Assembly (NCBI GenBank): GCA_040881985.1
Contig: JBBECE010000019.1
Location: forward strand, 48,797 to 112,796
Length of the DNA stretch: 64,000 nucleotides
Reading direction: 5' to 3'
Origin: JBBECE01 sp040881985
GTDB taxonomy: Bacteria > Pseudomonadota > Alphaproteobacteria > Rhizobiales > Devosiaceae
Below the pieces are notes generated by a model, which saw only the letters and a program-made list of their open reading frames with translations, did no database searches and was not told the origin of the DNA. A program made the position numbers and the translations under genes. Each line of letters opens with the position of its first letter. Position 1 is the stretch's first letter. Below are positions 17,919 through 25,831 of this stretch, piece by piece.

Positions 17919-18647
17919 TCAGCCCAGCTGGTTGGTGGCAATCAGCTTCCAGTTCGGATCGCGCGACTTGAGGGCGCGGGAAAAAGTCCATTCGTCGGAA
18001 ATGTTGGCAACGGCCTCCTTGTCGCCGTCCACCAGCTCGCCCGCCGCGTTGCGGGTGGCCGAGACGACCTGGGCGTTGAACTCGACGGTGACCTGGGCGG
18101 CGCGCTTGTCGATTTCGGCCGCGGCGATCTTGACGTCGTTGAAGCCGACGAAGGTGAAATCGACCTTTTCGTTGCGCCCTTCGCGGGCCGCGATCTCGCC
18201 TTCGAAACTGTCATAGACATCCTTGTCGAGCAGCAGCTTCAGCGTCTTGCGGTCGCCCTGGGCAAAGGCGGTGACGATCATCTCATAGGCGCGCACGCCG
18301 CCGTCGATGAAGGTTTTGGGGGTGAAAGAAGTGTCAGCTTCGGCGATGGCGGTGAGGGCGGCCTGCAAGGGCGGATTATCGGGCGCATAGCGCTCGAGCT
18401 CGGTCTTCAGCTTGAGGGCGCGGGTCGCTTCGTCGAGTTTGGGCGGCTGCACGCCCCCCTGGCGGGCCGGCAGGGCGACGACATTGTCCTCGCCCTCTTC
18501 GGCCGCCTGCGGGCGGCGGCGTTCGAACGGATTGAACGGTGGGCGCTCGTTGCCGGTGCGAGTGCCCAGGACCGAGCGCAGGCGCCACAGGATCACCACC
18601 GCCAAAACCAGAAAGAACAGGGTCGGAATATCGAGAAAGTCGGTCAT
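17919..18647 (-). CDS. Tim44/TimA-like membrane-anchored protein
   Basis: 242 residues: one N-terminal membrane helix (about 8-24, LFFLVLAVVILW), an Arg/Pro-rich linker and a Tim44-like domain from about residue 85 (FIDGGVRAYEMIVTAFAQGDRKTLKLLL, then DEWTFSRAL). Mitochondrial Tim44 recruits Hsp70 to the import channel; bacterial homologues are inner-membrane proteins of unclear role. The opposite-strand fxsA-secB neighbourhood is conserved in alphaproteobacteria. Confidence 0.9.
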   Translation of the reverse strand: MTDFLDIPTLFFLVLAVVILWRLRSVLGTRTGNERPPFNPFERRRPQAAEEGEDNVVALPARQGGVQPPKLDEATRALKLKTELERYAPDNPPLQAALTAIAEADTSFTPKTFIDGGVRAYEMIVTAFAQGDRKTLKLLLDKDVYDSFEGEIAAREGRNEKVDFTFVGFNDVKIAAAEIDKRAAQVTVEFNAQVVSATRNAAGELVDGDKEAVANISDEWTFSRALKSRDPNWKLIATNQLG

Positions 18648-18785
18648 TGATGCCTCAGGTTCCGGCGCGCCGCCGCGCGCTCGTAAATCCGGCTATGCCG
18701 ACTATATATAGACAAAGATTCCGGCGAGACCACCGGTCAACCGGAGTTTGGATAATTTTTGCGTCTCACAAGGCGGTGAAGCACG

Positions 18786-19247
18786 ATGAACCCGGGCCGG
18801 GCGCTGTTCCTGCTGTTCCTGGTTGTGCCGATCATCGAGATCGCGCTGTTCGTGGCCCTCGGCGGCCTTCTCGGCTTCTGGTGGACGATGGGGGGGGTGC
18901 TGGTGACCGCGATCGCCGGTTGGCTGTTGCTGCGCGCGCAGGGCTTCGCCACCATCGTCCGGATCAGGCAGGCGCTGAGCCAGGGAACCCTTCCGGCGCA
19001 GGAGATTGTCGATGGAGTGATGCTGGCGATCGCCGGGGCGCTGCTGCTGACCCCCGGTTATTTCACCGACCTCTTGGGCTTCCTGCTGTTCGTGCCGGCG
19101 ATCAGGAGCGCGGTCTTTCGTTTCCTGCGGTCTCGCATTACGGTCGTCGCGACGGGCGCGCGCAGAACGCCAGGCTGGACGCGCGATCCCGAGCCGGTCG
19201 ATCTCGAAGCGGGAGATTGGCGGGACAGTTCGGACGGAGGCCGCTGA
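18786..19247 (+). CDS. fxsA: FxsA family cytoplasmic membrane protein
   Basis: 153 residues with hydrophobic segments at about 5-22, 28-48 and 76-100 and the FxsA signature FLVVPIIEIALFVALGG, followed by DGVMLAIAGALLLTPGYFTDLLG. E. coli FxsA interferes with F-plasmid exclusion of phage T7; the general function is unknown. The stop overlaps secB as TGATG. In the 138-bp gap to the divergent Tim44-like gene I see an AT-rich palindrome (CTATATATAG near 18704) but no convincing promoter. Confidence 0.9.
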   Translation: MNPGRALFLLFLVVPIIEIALFVALGGLLGFWWTMGGVLVTAIAGWLLLRAQGFATIVRIRQALSQGTLPAQEIVDGVMLAIAGALLLTPGYFTDLLGFLLFVPAIRSAVFRFLRSRITVVATGARRTPGWTRDPEPVDLEAGDWRDSSDGGR

Positions 19248-19744
19248 TGGAAGACAGGCCCATGCCGCCGATCGGCGCCTTGCCGGGTGCCCCGTCGCTA
19301 CAGATTCTGAGCCAGTTCATCAGGGATTTGAGCTTCGAGAGCCCGGCCTCCCCCCAATTGCCGACGCAGGGCGGGCAGCCGCGCTTCGAGGTCTCGGTTA
19401 ACGTCGGGGCCAAAAAGCAGGGCGAAGGGCTTTACGCGGCCGAACAGACGATCAAGGTCAAGGCCGAACTCGACGGCAAGGTGCTATTCAATGTCGAACT
19501 TGTTTATGGCGGACTCTTCCGGGTGCAGAATGTACCCGAGGACCGGATTTATCCGCTGCTGATGATCGACTGCCAGCAGCTCTTGTTCCCGTTCGCGCGG
19601 CAGACGATTTCCACGACCATCCAGAACGGCGGCTTCCCGCCGCTCCTCTTGCAGCCCGTCGATTTCGTCGTGCTTTTTCGCAAGAACCACCCCCCGAAGG
19701 GGTCACTCGCAGGGATCGACAAGCCCGAGGGCAAGCCCAACTAA
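19247..19744 (+). CDS. secB: Protein-export chaperone SecB
   Basis: Tetrameric cytosolic chaperone handing preproteins to SecA. 165 residues with the SecB core: LQILSQFIRDLSFESP, KQGEGLYAAEQTIKVKA, and PLLMIDCQQLLFPFARQTIS. The N-terminus (MEDRPMPPIG) and Pro-rich C-terminus are typical of alphaproteobacterial SecB. Start ATG 19247 overlaps the fxsA stop. Confidence 0.96.
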   Translation: MEDRPMPPIGALPGAPSLQILSQFIRDLSFESPASPQLPTQGGQPRFEVSVNVGAKKQGEGLYAAEQTIKVKAELDGKVLFNVELVYGGLFRVQNVPEDRIYPLLMIDCQQLLFPFARQTISTTIQNGGFPPLLLQPVDFVVLFRKNHPPKGSLAGIDKPEGKPN

Positions 19745-19748
19745 CGCC

Positions 19749-20453
19749 CTATTCGCCGGCCTCGTAGCGCCGCCAGATGGCAGCCTTGCCGAGGCTCGCC
19801 ACGAACTTGCCGTGCGCCTCGATCTCTTGCTCGGTCAAGCGCGGGGTGAGCGGGACGATCCGGCCCGATGCGGGACGGATTTCGGTCAGGTTGGCGGCGA
19901 TTTCCTCGCGGTCCTGGCGGCCGAGCGCCATCGCCACCTGCCTTCCCCCGATCAGTTCGAGATAGACCTCGGCGAGAATCTGGGCGTCGAGTAGCGCGCC
20001 GTGCAGCGTGCGCTTGCTGGTGTCGATGCCGTAATGCTTGCACAAGGCGTCAAGGCTTACGCGCGCTCCCGGATGGACTTTCCGGGCGAGGGTCACCGTG
20101 TCGATGACCGGGTTGGCGATCGTGGCGCGCTCGACGCGTTCGAGTTCGGCATTGAGGAAGCCGAGGTCGAAGGGCGCGTTATGGATGATGAGGGGCGAGT
20201 CGGCGAGGAAGTCGAGAAACGGCGTGACTTCCTCGGCGAACGGCCGATGGCCGGCGAGAAACTCGGCGCTGAGGCCGTGGACGCGAAAGGCGTCTTCCGG
20301 CATGTCGCGCTCGGGATTGAGATAGCGGTGGAAATGCTGGCCGGTCGGGACGTGATTGACGAGCTCGACGCAGCCGATCTCGACCAGCCGGTCGCCGGCC
20401 TCCGGGCTGAATCCGGTGGTTTCGGTGTCGAGCACGATCTCGCGGTCGGCCAT
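19749..20453 (-). CDS. dnaQ: DNA polymerase III subunit epsilon (3'-5' proofreading exonuclease)
   Basis: 234 residues of the DEDDh exonuclease family. Exo I is LDTETTGFSPEAGD with Asp9 and Glu11; Exo II is HNAPFDLGFLNAEL; Exo III includes KRTLHGALLDAQILAEVYLEL with the general-base His and Asp. Convergent with secB and followed upstream by coaE on the same strand. Confidence 0.97.
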   Translation of the reverse strand: MADREIVLDTETTGFSPEAGDRLVEIGCVELVNHVPTGQHFHRYLNPERDMPEDAFRVHGLSAEFLAGHRPFAEEVTPFLDFLADSPLIIHNAPFDLGFLNAELERVERATIANPVIDTVTLARKVHPGARVSLDALCKHYGIDTSKRTLHGALLDAQILAEVYLELIGGRQVAMALGRQDREEIAANLTEIRPASGRIVPLTPRLTEQEIEAHGKFVASLGKAAIWRRYEAGE

Positions 20454-20474
20454 GTCGCTCCCCTGCCCTCGAGC

Positions 20475-21068
20475 CTAGCGGACCGGGGTGTCGAGGCAAG
20501 CCGCAATGATGGCGCGGACCTCGTTGCGCACAGCGTCAGGGGGCTGACCGGTGTCGATGGTGAAATCGGCACGGGCGCGTTTTTCGTCCTGAGAGAGTTG
20601 GCGCTCAAGCAGATACTTGTAACGCGTTGGCGACATGCCGGCGCGACTGAGCGCCCGCCCGCGAAGTTCGTCGGGGTCTGCCCAGGTCACCACTACCTTG
20701 TCGATGGGATAGGATTCGCCGAGTTCGAAGAGTAGCGGGATTTCGAGCACTACCATTCTCTCGGCACGCGCGCGCCGCGACTCGGCAAAAGCGAGCATGC
20801 GCCGGCGAACGGCCGGGTGGATGAGAGCCTCGATCTTCTTGGTGCTGTCCGGCTCGGCGATCATAATGCGCATGAGGGCATCGCGATCCACCTTGCCCTC
20901 GCGAACGGACCCGGGAAATGCCACTTCGAAAGCCGGTACCGATTCGCTTTCGTACAGCGCGTGGACGATCTGGTCGGCGCTGAGCGTCGGTATGCCTTCC
21001 TCGGCGAACATGCGCAGGACCGTCGACTTGCCGGAGGCGATCGAGCCGGTCAGCCCAATGACGATCAC
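20475..21068 (-). CDS. coaE: Dephospho-CoA kinase
   Basis: Last step of coenzyme A synthesis. 197 residues with the P-loop GSIASGKS (8-15) directly after the start, plus the lid region and LIHPAVRRRM. The start is GTG 21068, which overlaps the aroE stop as GTGA; no ATG gives the correct N-terminus. A longer open frame upstream runs within aroE. Confidence 0.95.
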   Translation of the reverse strand: MIVIGLTGSIASGKSTVLRMFAEEGIPTLSADQIVHALYESESVPAFEVAFPGSVREGKVDRDALMRIMIAEPDSTKKIEALIHPAVRRRMLAFAESRRARAERMVVLEIPLLFELGESYPIDKVVVTWADPDELRGRALSRAGMSPTRYKYLLERQLSQDEKRARADFTIDTGQPPDAVRNEVRAIIAACLDTPVR

Positions 21069-21895
21069 GGTTTTGCCTCGAGGTCGCCGACAATGAGGGC
21101 GCGCAAGTCGGGGGTGACTTCGGGGCTGACGCCGAACCAGGCGGCGAAGCCGGGCGCCGCCTGATGCAGCAGCATGCCGAGTCCGTCGACGAATCTGAGG
21201 CCGAGGGCTCGCGCGTCCTTGAGCAGCGGGGTTTCGAGTGGCGCGTAAACGAGATCGCAAACGACGGCGCCCCTCTGCAAGAGGTTGAGCGGCAGACGCT
21301 CGAAGCGGGTGCCGCCCATGCCGACAGATGTCGAATTGACAAGGAGCGCGGCCGAGGGAGCAAGTCCGACGAAATCGGACAGCACGCCGGCCTTCACCTC
21401 GCGCGCATAGCGCGAGGCCAGAAGCGCGGCGCGGGAGGGCGTGCGGTTAAGTACACTGACCCGCGTAAAGCCGCGGCCGACTAGGGCCTCGATGACAGCG
21501 CGGGCGCCCCCGCCGGCACCGAGAACGATCGCATTGGCGCCTTCCCAGCCGGGTGCCGCCGCGTCGAGATTGGCAAGAAACCCCTGCACATCGGAGTTGC
21601 GGCCGATGAGTTTGCCGTCTTCACCGACGAGCATGTTGACGGCGCCGATTTTCTCGGCGACCGGGTCGAGTTCTTCGCAGGCGGCCAAGACGGTTTCTTT
21701 CAGCGGGATCGTGACGTTGCCGCCGGCGAACTCGCCGGCCCTGACGCGATCGAGGAAGGCCGGCAGATCGGCGGGCGCGATGTCGATCGGCTCGTAGCTG
21801 CCGTCGATTCCGTGCCGCGCCAGCCAGTACCGGTGGATCTGCGGCGAGCGCGAATGCGCAATCGGATGGCCGATAATGAAGGCGCGGCGAGTCAT
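21065..21895 (-). CDS. aroE: Shikimate dehydrogenase (NADP+)
   Basis: Fourth step of the shikimate pathway. 276 residues with the substrate motifs GHPIAHSRSPQIHRYW and NVTIPLKE, the nucleotide-binding GAGGGARAVIEAL and the C-terminal GLGMLLHQAAPGF. Joined to maf and coaE by 4-bp overlaps, forming the maf-aroE-coaE-dnaQ operon that flanks the origin in many alphaproteobacteria. Confidence 0.97.
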   Translation of the reverse strand: MTRRAFIIGHPIAHSRSPQIHRYWLARHGIDGSYEPIDIAPADLPAFLDRVRAGEFAGGNVTIPLKETVLAACEELDPVAEKIGAVNMLVGEDGKLIGRNSDVQGFLANLDAAAPGWEGANAIVLGAGGGARAVIEALVGRGFTRVSVLNRTPSRAALLASRYAREVKAGVLSDFVGLAPSAALLVNSTSVGMGGTRFERLPLNLLQRGAVVCDLVYAPLETPLLKDARALGLRFVDGLGMLLHQAAPGFAAWFGVSPEVTPDLRALIVGDLEAKP

Positions 21896-22494
21896 GGGGT
21901 CTCTCCGAGCGACTCCGGCGCGTGGTGGCGAAGCGCCGAAAGCAATTCGAGCAGCGGCAGGCCAAGAATGGCGAAATAGTCGCCTTCGATTTTCTCGAAA
22001 AGCCGCACCGAGGGCCCTTCGAGCCGGTAGCCGCCGACACTCGAGAGCGCCGCTTTGCCTTCGAGTTCCAGCACCTTGGTGCGCTCGGCGGGCGTGAATT
22101 TGCGCATGGTCAGTCTGGCGTTGACGAGTTTCGACCAGACTATCTCGCCATTTTGCGCCAGCGCCACGGCGGAATGGAGAAGGTGCGTCCGGCCGGCGAG
22201 GCGGTCGAGCTGGCGCGAAGCGCCGGCGAGGTCGGTCGGCTTGTGGAGAATTTCTTCACCCAGGGCAAGCGTCTGGTCAGCGCCGATCACCCAGGCACTG
22301 GGGTGTTGATCCGAAACCGCATGGGCCTTGGCGGCGGCGAGGCCGAGGGCCACATCTTCGGCCTTGCCGCCATCGCTCTTGATTTGCGTCTCGACCTTGC
22401 GTTCGTCGATCGCGGCGCTTTCGATTTCGAAGTCGAGACCCGCCTGGCGGAGCAGCGCCTGCCGTGTCCGACTTTCGGAGGCAAGGATCAACAT
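21892..22494 (-). CDS. maf: Maf-like nucleoside triphosphate pyrophosphatase
   Basis: House-cleaning hydrolase for non-canonical nucleotides and a possible septum-formation factor. 200 residues with the Maf signature LASESRTRQALLRQAG (about 4-19), IDER, and VIGADQTLALG. It is the first gene of the operon; upstream, where ppsR would normally be, there is no gene. Confidence 0.95.
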   Translation of the reverse strand: MLILASESRTRQALLRQAGLDFEIESAAIDERKVETQIKSDGGKAEDVALGLAAAKAHAVSDQHPSAWVIGADQTLALGEEILHKPTDLAGASRQLDRLAGRTHLLHSAVALAQNGEIVWSKLVNARLTMRKFTPAERTKVLELEGKAALSSVGGYRLEGPSVRLFEKIEGDYFAILGLPLLELLSALRHHAPESLGETP

Positions 22495-22927
22495 GGAGGC
22501 GCCCGCTCATCGGTTGGCGGGGTTTTTCCACAGGACGGGGTCGCTGCCAAGGAAAATGGGCGCATATCTCGACCGTTCGACAGGGCGCCTGACGCGCCTT
22601 CCCCGCTGACGCGAATTCCCTGCACAGGCAGAAAGGCCTCGCGGCTTCATCCGTGGCAGCGGGGATTGCGGGTGAATCCGGGACTATGCCATTGAGGTCG
22701 GTCGAAGGGGTCGACTTATCCTCAAGTCGGCCCCGCCGCGGCGCGCGTTAACCTTTTGTTAACCATTGGCGTTGCGGATTCGTTAACGATTCGAGTCCAC
22801 CTCGTCCTTGCAATGATGCACAGGCCCTGCCCAAAGGCCGGCGTGGGGCAGCAGTTGTGGAGGGCCGCGAATTCCGGCTAAACACAGACCAACTACAACA
22901 ACAGAGTCTATAAGGAAGATTCTGTAG
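22495..22927 (+). other. Putative chromosomal replication origin (oriC) between maf and hemE
   Basis: This 433-bp gap has no supported gene. It holds near-consensus DnaA boxes (TTATNCACA): TTTTCCACA at 22524-22532, TTATCCTCA at 22716-22724 and TGATGCACA at 22814-22822, each one mismatch, with a weaker reversed TGTGGA at 22856. A CtrA-type site lies at 22748-22762. GANTC methylation sites occur at 22674, 22777, 22788, 22793, 22904 and 22918, three of them within 21 bp. AT-rich tracts lie around 22747-22795 and 22875-22925. The origin of Caulobacter and other alphaproteobacteria lies beside hemE, and parAB is 7 kb away here. The function is inferred. Confidence 0.7.
22748..22762 (+). promoter_or_regulatory. 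CtrA-binding-type site (TTAA-N7-TTAA)
   Basis: TTAA at 22748-22751, seven bases (CCTTTTG), and TTAA at 22759-22762 match the CtrA consensus exactly; another TTAA is at 22783. In Caulobacter, CtrA binds such sites in the origin to block initiation and also acts on hemE-side promoters. The site lies 165 bp before hemE. Confidence 0.65.
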
Positions 22928-23974
22928 ATGCCGGGGTGGGGATTGCACCAGCGGACAGGAAGACGGGTCCTGGATGCAGCGCATGGCTTCACCCATGAAC
23001 GGCCCCCGATCTGGATCATGCGGCAGGCCGGGCGGTATCTGCCCGAATATCGGCAGCTGCGGGAAAAGACCGGCAGCTTTCTCGAGCTTTGCTACACCCC
23101 GAAGCTGGCGAGTGAAGTGACCTTGCAACCAATGCGGCGCTTCGATCTCGACGCGGCGATCGTCTTTTCCGATATTCTTGTCGTCCCCGATGCCCTCGGG
23201 CAAAAGGTGCGGTTTGCGGAAGGCGAAGGCCCGATCCTCGAGCCATTTGAGGCACTCGGCAGGCTTGCGCTGGATAGGGCGGTCGAACGGCTGCGGCCAG
23301 TGATGGAAACCATCGTACGGGTGCGCGCCGCCCTTTCCTCGGAGAAGACGTTGATCGGCTTTTGCGGCGGACCATGGACGGTCGCGACCTACATGATCGG
23401 CGGCACCGGATCGCTCGACCAGGCAGCCACGCGACTGTTTGCGTTCAGTCAGCCGGCAGAATTTTCCGCGCTTTTGGAAATGTTGGTCGAGGTCAGCGCC
23501 GACTATCTGGCCGAGCAGCTGAAAGCCGGGGTTGACCTCGTGCAGATTTTCGAGAGTTGGGGCGGCAACCTCGACGAAGAGTTGTTCCGTGATTTTGTTA
23601 TCGAGCCAACGAGAGGACTGGTCGAGCGGCTGCGGAGCAAAGTACCCGAGGCAACCGTGATCGGCTTTCCGCGCGGCGCCGGGCCAATGATCCCCAGCTA
23701 CATCGAGGCGACTGGTGTCAACGCGCTGGGGCTTGACGAGACCGTGCCGCTCGATTTCGCCCGGTCGACGATTCGACGGGAAGTTGCGCTGCAGGGCAAT
23801 CTCGACCCGTTGCGACTTTGCGCCGGTGGGGCGCAAATGCAGGAGCGGGTCGAGGCGATCATTTCGGCTTTCGCCGACCGGCCGCATATTTTCAATCTCG
23901 GTCATGGCATCGTCCCAGAGACCCCGATCGAAAACGTCGCGGCGCTGGTTGCCCAAGTCAAGGGTCGCCCCTGA
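22928..23974 (+). CDS. hemE: Uroporphyrinogen decarboxylase
   Basis: Converts uroporphyrinogen III to coproporphyrinogen III in haem synthesis. 348 residues with the family signature RPPIWIMRQAGRYLPEYR (about residues 25-42), GFCGGPWTVATYMIGG and NLGHGIVPETP. The ATG at 22928 has AAGGAAG nine bases upstream, supporting it although the first ~20 residues are not conserved. The stop overlaps hemJ as TGATG. Confidence 0.97.
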   Translation: MPGWGLHQRTGRRVLDAAHGFTHERPPIWIMRQAGRYLPEYRQLREKTGSFLELCYTPKLASEVTLQPMRRFDLDAAIVFSDILVVPDALGQKVRFAEGEGPILEPFEALGRLALDRAVERLRPVMETIVRVRAALSSEKTLIGFCGGPWTVATYMIGGTGSLDQAATRLFAFSQPAEFSALLEMLVEVSADYLAEQLKAGVDLVQIFESWGGNLDEELFRDFVIEPTRGLVERLRSKVPEATVIGFPRGAGPMIPSYIEATGVNALGLDETVPLDFARSTIRREVALQGNLDPLRLCAGGAQMQERVEAIISAFADRPHIFNLGHGIVPETPIENVAALVAQVKGRP

Positions 23975-24399
23975 TGGAATGGGTGAAGGCGGCGCACGTG
24001 ATCTCGGTCATCGCCTGGATGGCGGGCTCGCTCTATCTGCCGCGGCTCTTCGTCTATCATGCGTCGGCCGAGCCGGGCTCGGACAAGTCGGAGACCTTCA
24101 AGCTCATGGAACGGCGACTGCTCAATGCGATCACCACGCCGGCGATGATTGCTGCCTGGGTCTTCGGTCTCTGGCTCGTCTTCGGGTTTGAGACCGTCTC
24201 GTTCGCCGATGGCTGGGTGTGGGTGAAAGGCGCCCTCGTCATTGGGCTTAGCGCCTATCACGGCTGGATGGCGCGACAGGTCAAGGCGTTTGCCGAGGAC
24301 CGCAATTCTCATTCGACGCGCTATTTCCGCGTCGCCAATGAACTCCCGACCGCAATGATGATCGTCATCGTTATCATGGTCATCGTTCGGCCATTTTGA
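23974..24399 (+). CDS. hemJ: Protoporphyrinogen IX oxidase HemJ
   Basis: Membrane enzyme oxidising protoporphyrinogen IX in bacteria lacking HemG/HemY. 141 residues, four membrane helices, with the conserved N-terminal KAAHVISVIAWMAGSLYLPRLFVYH (His8 region) and NELPTAMMIVIVIMVIVRPF at the end. Directly coupled to hemE, consistent with the pathway. Slightly shorter than most HemJ proteins but with the conserved ends present. Confidence 0.92.
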   Translation: MEWVKAAHVISVIAWMAGSLYLPRLFVYHASAEPGSDKSETFKLMERRLLNAITTPAMIAAWVFGLWLVFGFETVSFADGWVWVKGALVIGLSAYHGWMARQVKAFAEDRNSHSTRYFRVANELPTAMMIVIVIMVIVRPF

Positions 24400-24429
24400 T
24401 TGAAGACCAGGAGCCCGCGTCACAAACCC

Positions 24430-24457
24430 TTGAACGTCGTCGGCGTTCGGGATAAGA
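24430..24457 (+). promoter_or_regulatory. Candidate promoter and leader of rho
   Basis: TTGAAC at 24430-24435, a 16-bp spacer and ATAAGA at 24452-24457. Transcription from here would leave a 5' leader of about 95 bases before the rho ATG; rho leaders are often autoregulated by Rho-dependent attenuation. The leader is pyrimidine-rich and has no strong hairpin I can see. Confidence 0.4.
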
Positions 24458-24559
24458 GAGCTGTACCTCTTCTTCGGTATTGCGGTCGATTCTTCGGGCC
24501 CGCGACCGGTTTTTTCCCGCGCCTTTCCTGTCATCTGCCGTGTACGGGACACGACTATC

Positions 24560-25825
24560 ATGGAAAATATGAAACTTAGCCAACTCAAGGCCAAGAATCC
24601 GGCCGAGTTGCTTGCATTTGCCGAAGGTCATCAGGTGGAAAACGCTAGCACTCTGCGCAAGCAGGAGCTGATGTTTGCCATCCTCAAGCAATTAGCAAGC
24701 AACGAAGTAGACATCACCGGCGAAGGGGTGGTCGAGGTTCTCCCCGATGGCTTCGGTTTCCTTCGGTCCCCTGAGGCCAATTACCTGCCGGGACCAGACG
24801 ATATTTATGTGAGCCCGTCGCAGATCCGGCGGTTTTCGCTGCGGACCGGGGATACGGTCGAAGGCCAGATACGCTCGCCGAAGGACGGCGAACGCTATTT
24901 CGCGCTGCTCAAGGTCAACACTATCAACTTCGAAGATCCCGAAAACGTCCGCCACAAGATCAATTTCGACAACCTCACCCCGCTCTATCCGGACGAGCGG
25001 CTGAGAATGGAAATCGACGATCCGACGCTGAAGGATCGCAGCGCCAGGGTGATCGATCTCGTCGCCCCGCTCGGCAAGGGCCAGCGGGCGCTGATCGTCT
25101 CTCCCCCCCGCACCGGCAAGACGGTACTGTTGCAGAACATCGCCCAGTCGATCGCGACCAATCATCCGGAATGCTATCTGATCGTTCTGCTCATCGACGA
25201 GCGGCCCGAGGAGGTCACCGACATGCAGCGCTCGGTCAAAGGCGAGGTGATTTCCTCGACCTTCGACGAGCCGGCGACGCGCCATGTGCAGGTCGCCGAA
25301 ATGGTGATCGAAAAGGCCAAGCGCCTCGTCGAGCACAAGCGCGACGTGGTGATCCTCCTCGATTCGATCACCCGGCTCGGGCGCGCCTACAACACGGTCG
25401 TGCCCTCGTCGGGAAAGGTATTGACCGGCGGCGTCGATGCCAATGCGCTGCAGCGGCCGAAGCGGTTTTTCGGGGCGGCGCGCAATATCGAGGAAGGCGG
25501 ATCGCTGACGATTATTTCGACCGCGCTGATCGATACCGGCTCACGCATGGACGAAGTGATTTTCGAGGAATTCAAGGGCACCGGCAATTCGGAAATCGTC
25601 CTCGACCGGAAAGTCTCCGACAAGCGGGTCTTCCCGTCGATGGACGTGACCAAGTCCGGCACCCGCAAGGAAGAGCTGCTGGTACCGCCGGACCAGCTGA
25701 AGAAAATGTACGTGCTGCGGCGTATTCTCAACCCGATGGGTACGGTCGATGCGATCGAGTTCCTGCTCGACAAGCTGAAGCAGACCAAGAACAACGCCGA
25801 GTTCTTCGATTCGATGAACACGTAA
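24560..25825 (+). CDS. rho: Transcription termination factor Rho
   Basis: Hexameric RNA helicase terminating transcription. 421 residues: N-terminal Rho domain starting MKLSQLKAKNPAELL, the RNA-binding cold-shock-like domain with DGFGFLRSPEANYLPGPDDIYVS, the P-loop SPPRTGKT, LIDERPEEVTDM (Walker B side) and the Q-loop/R-loop region around VVPSSGKVLTGGVDANAL. Normal length. mnmE starts 6 bp later. Confidence 0.98.
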   Translation: MENMKLSQLKAKNPAELLAFAEGHQVENASTLRKQELMFAILKQLASNEVDITGEGVVEVLPDGFGFLRSPEANYLPGPDDIYVSPSQIRRFSLRTGDTVEGQIRSPKDGERYFALLKVNTINFEDPENVRHKINFDNLTPLYPDERLRMEIDDPTLKDRSARVIDLVAPLGKGQRALIVSPPRTGKTVLLQNIAQSIATNHPECYLIVLLIDERPEEVTDMQRSVKGEVISSTFDEPATRHVQVAEMVIEKAKRLVEHKRDVVILLDSITRLGRAYNTVVPSSGKVLTGGVDANALQRPKRFFGAARNIEEGGSLTIISTALIDTGSRMDEVIFEEFKGTGNSEIVLDRKVSDKRVFPSMDVTKSGTRKEELLVPPDQLKKMYVLRRILNPMGTVDAIEFLLDKLKQTKNNAEFFDSMNT

Positions 25826-25831
25826 AGGCCG

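Noticed and set aside
21922..22695. Plus-strand frame across maf and the origin as a possible missing ppsR
   Set aside because: It is antisense to maf for most of its length and lacks any kinase P-loop or DUF299 motif.
23994..24002. CACGTG in hemJ as a parS site
   Set aside because: Flanks do not match the parS arms; a six-base core is expected by chance in GC-rich DNA.
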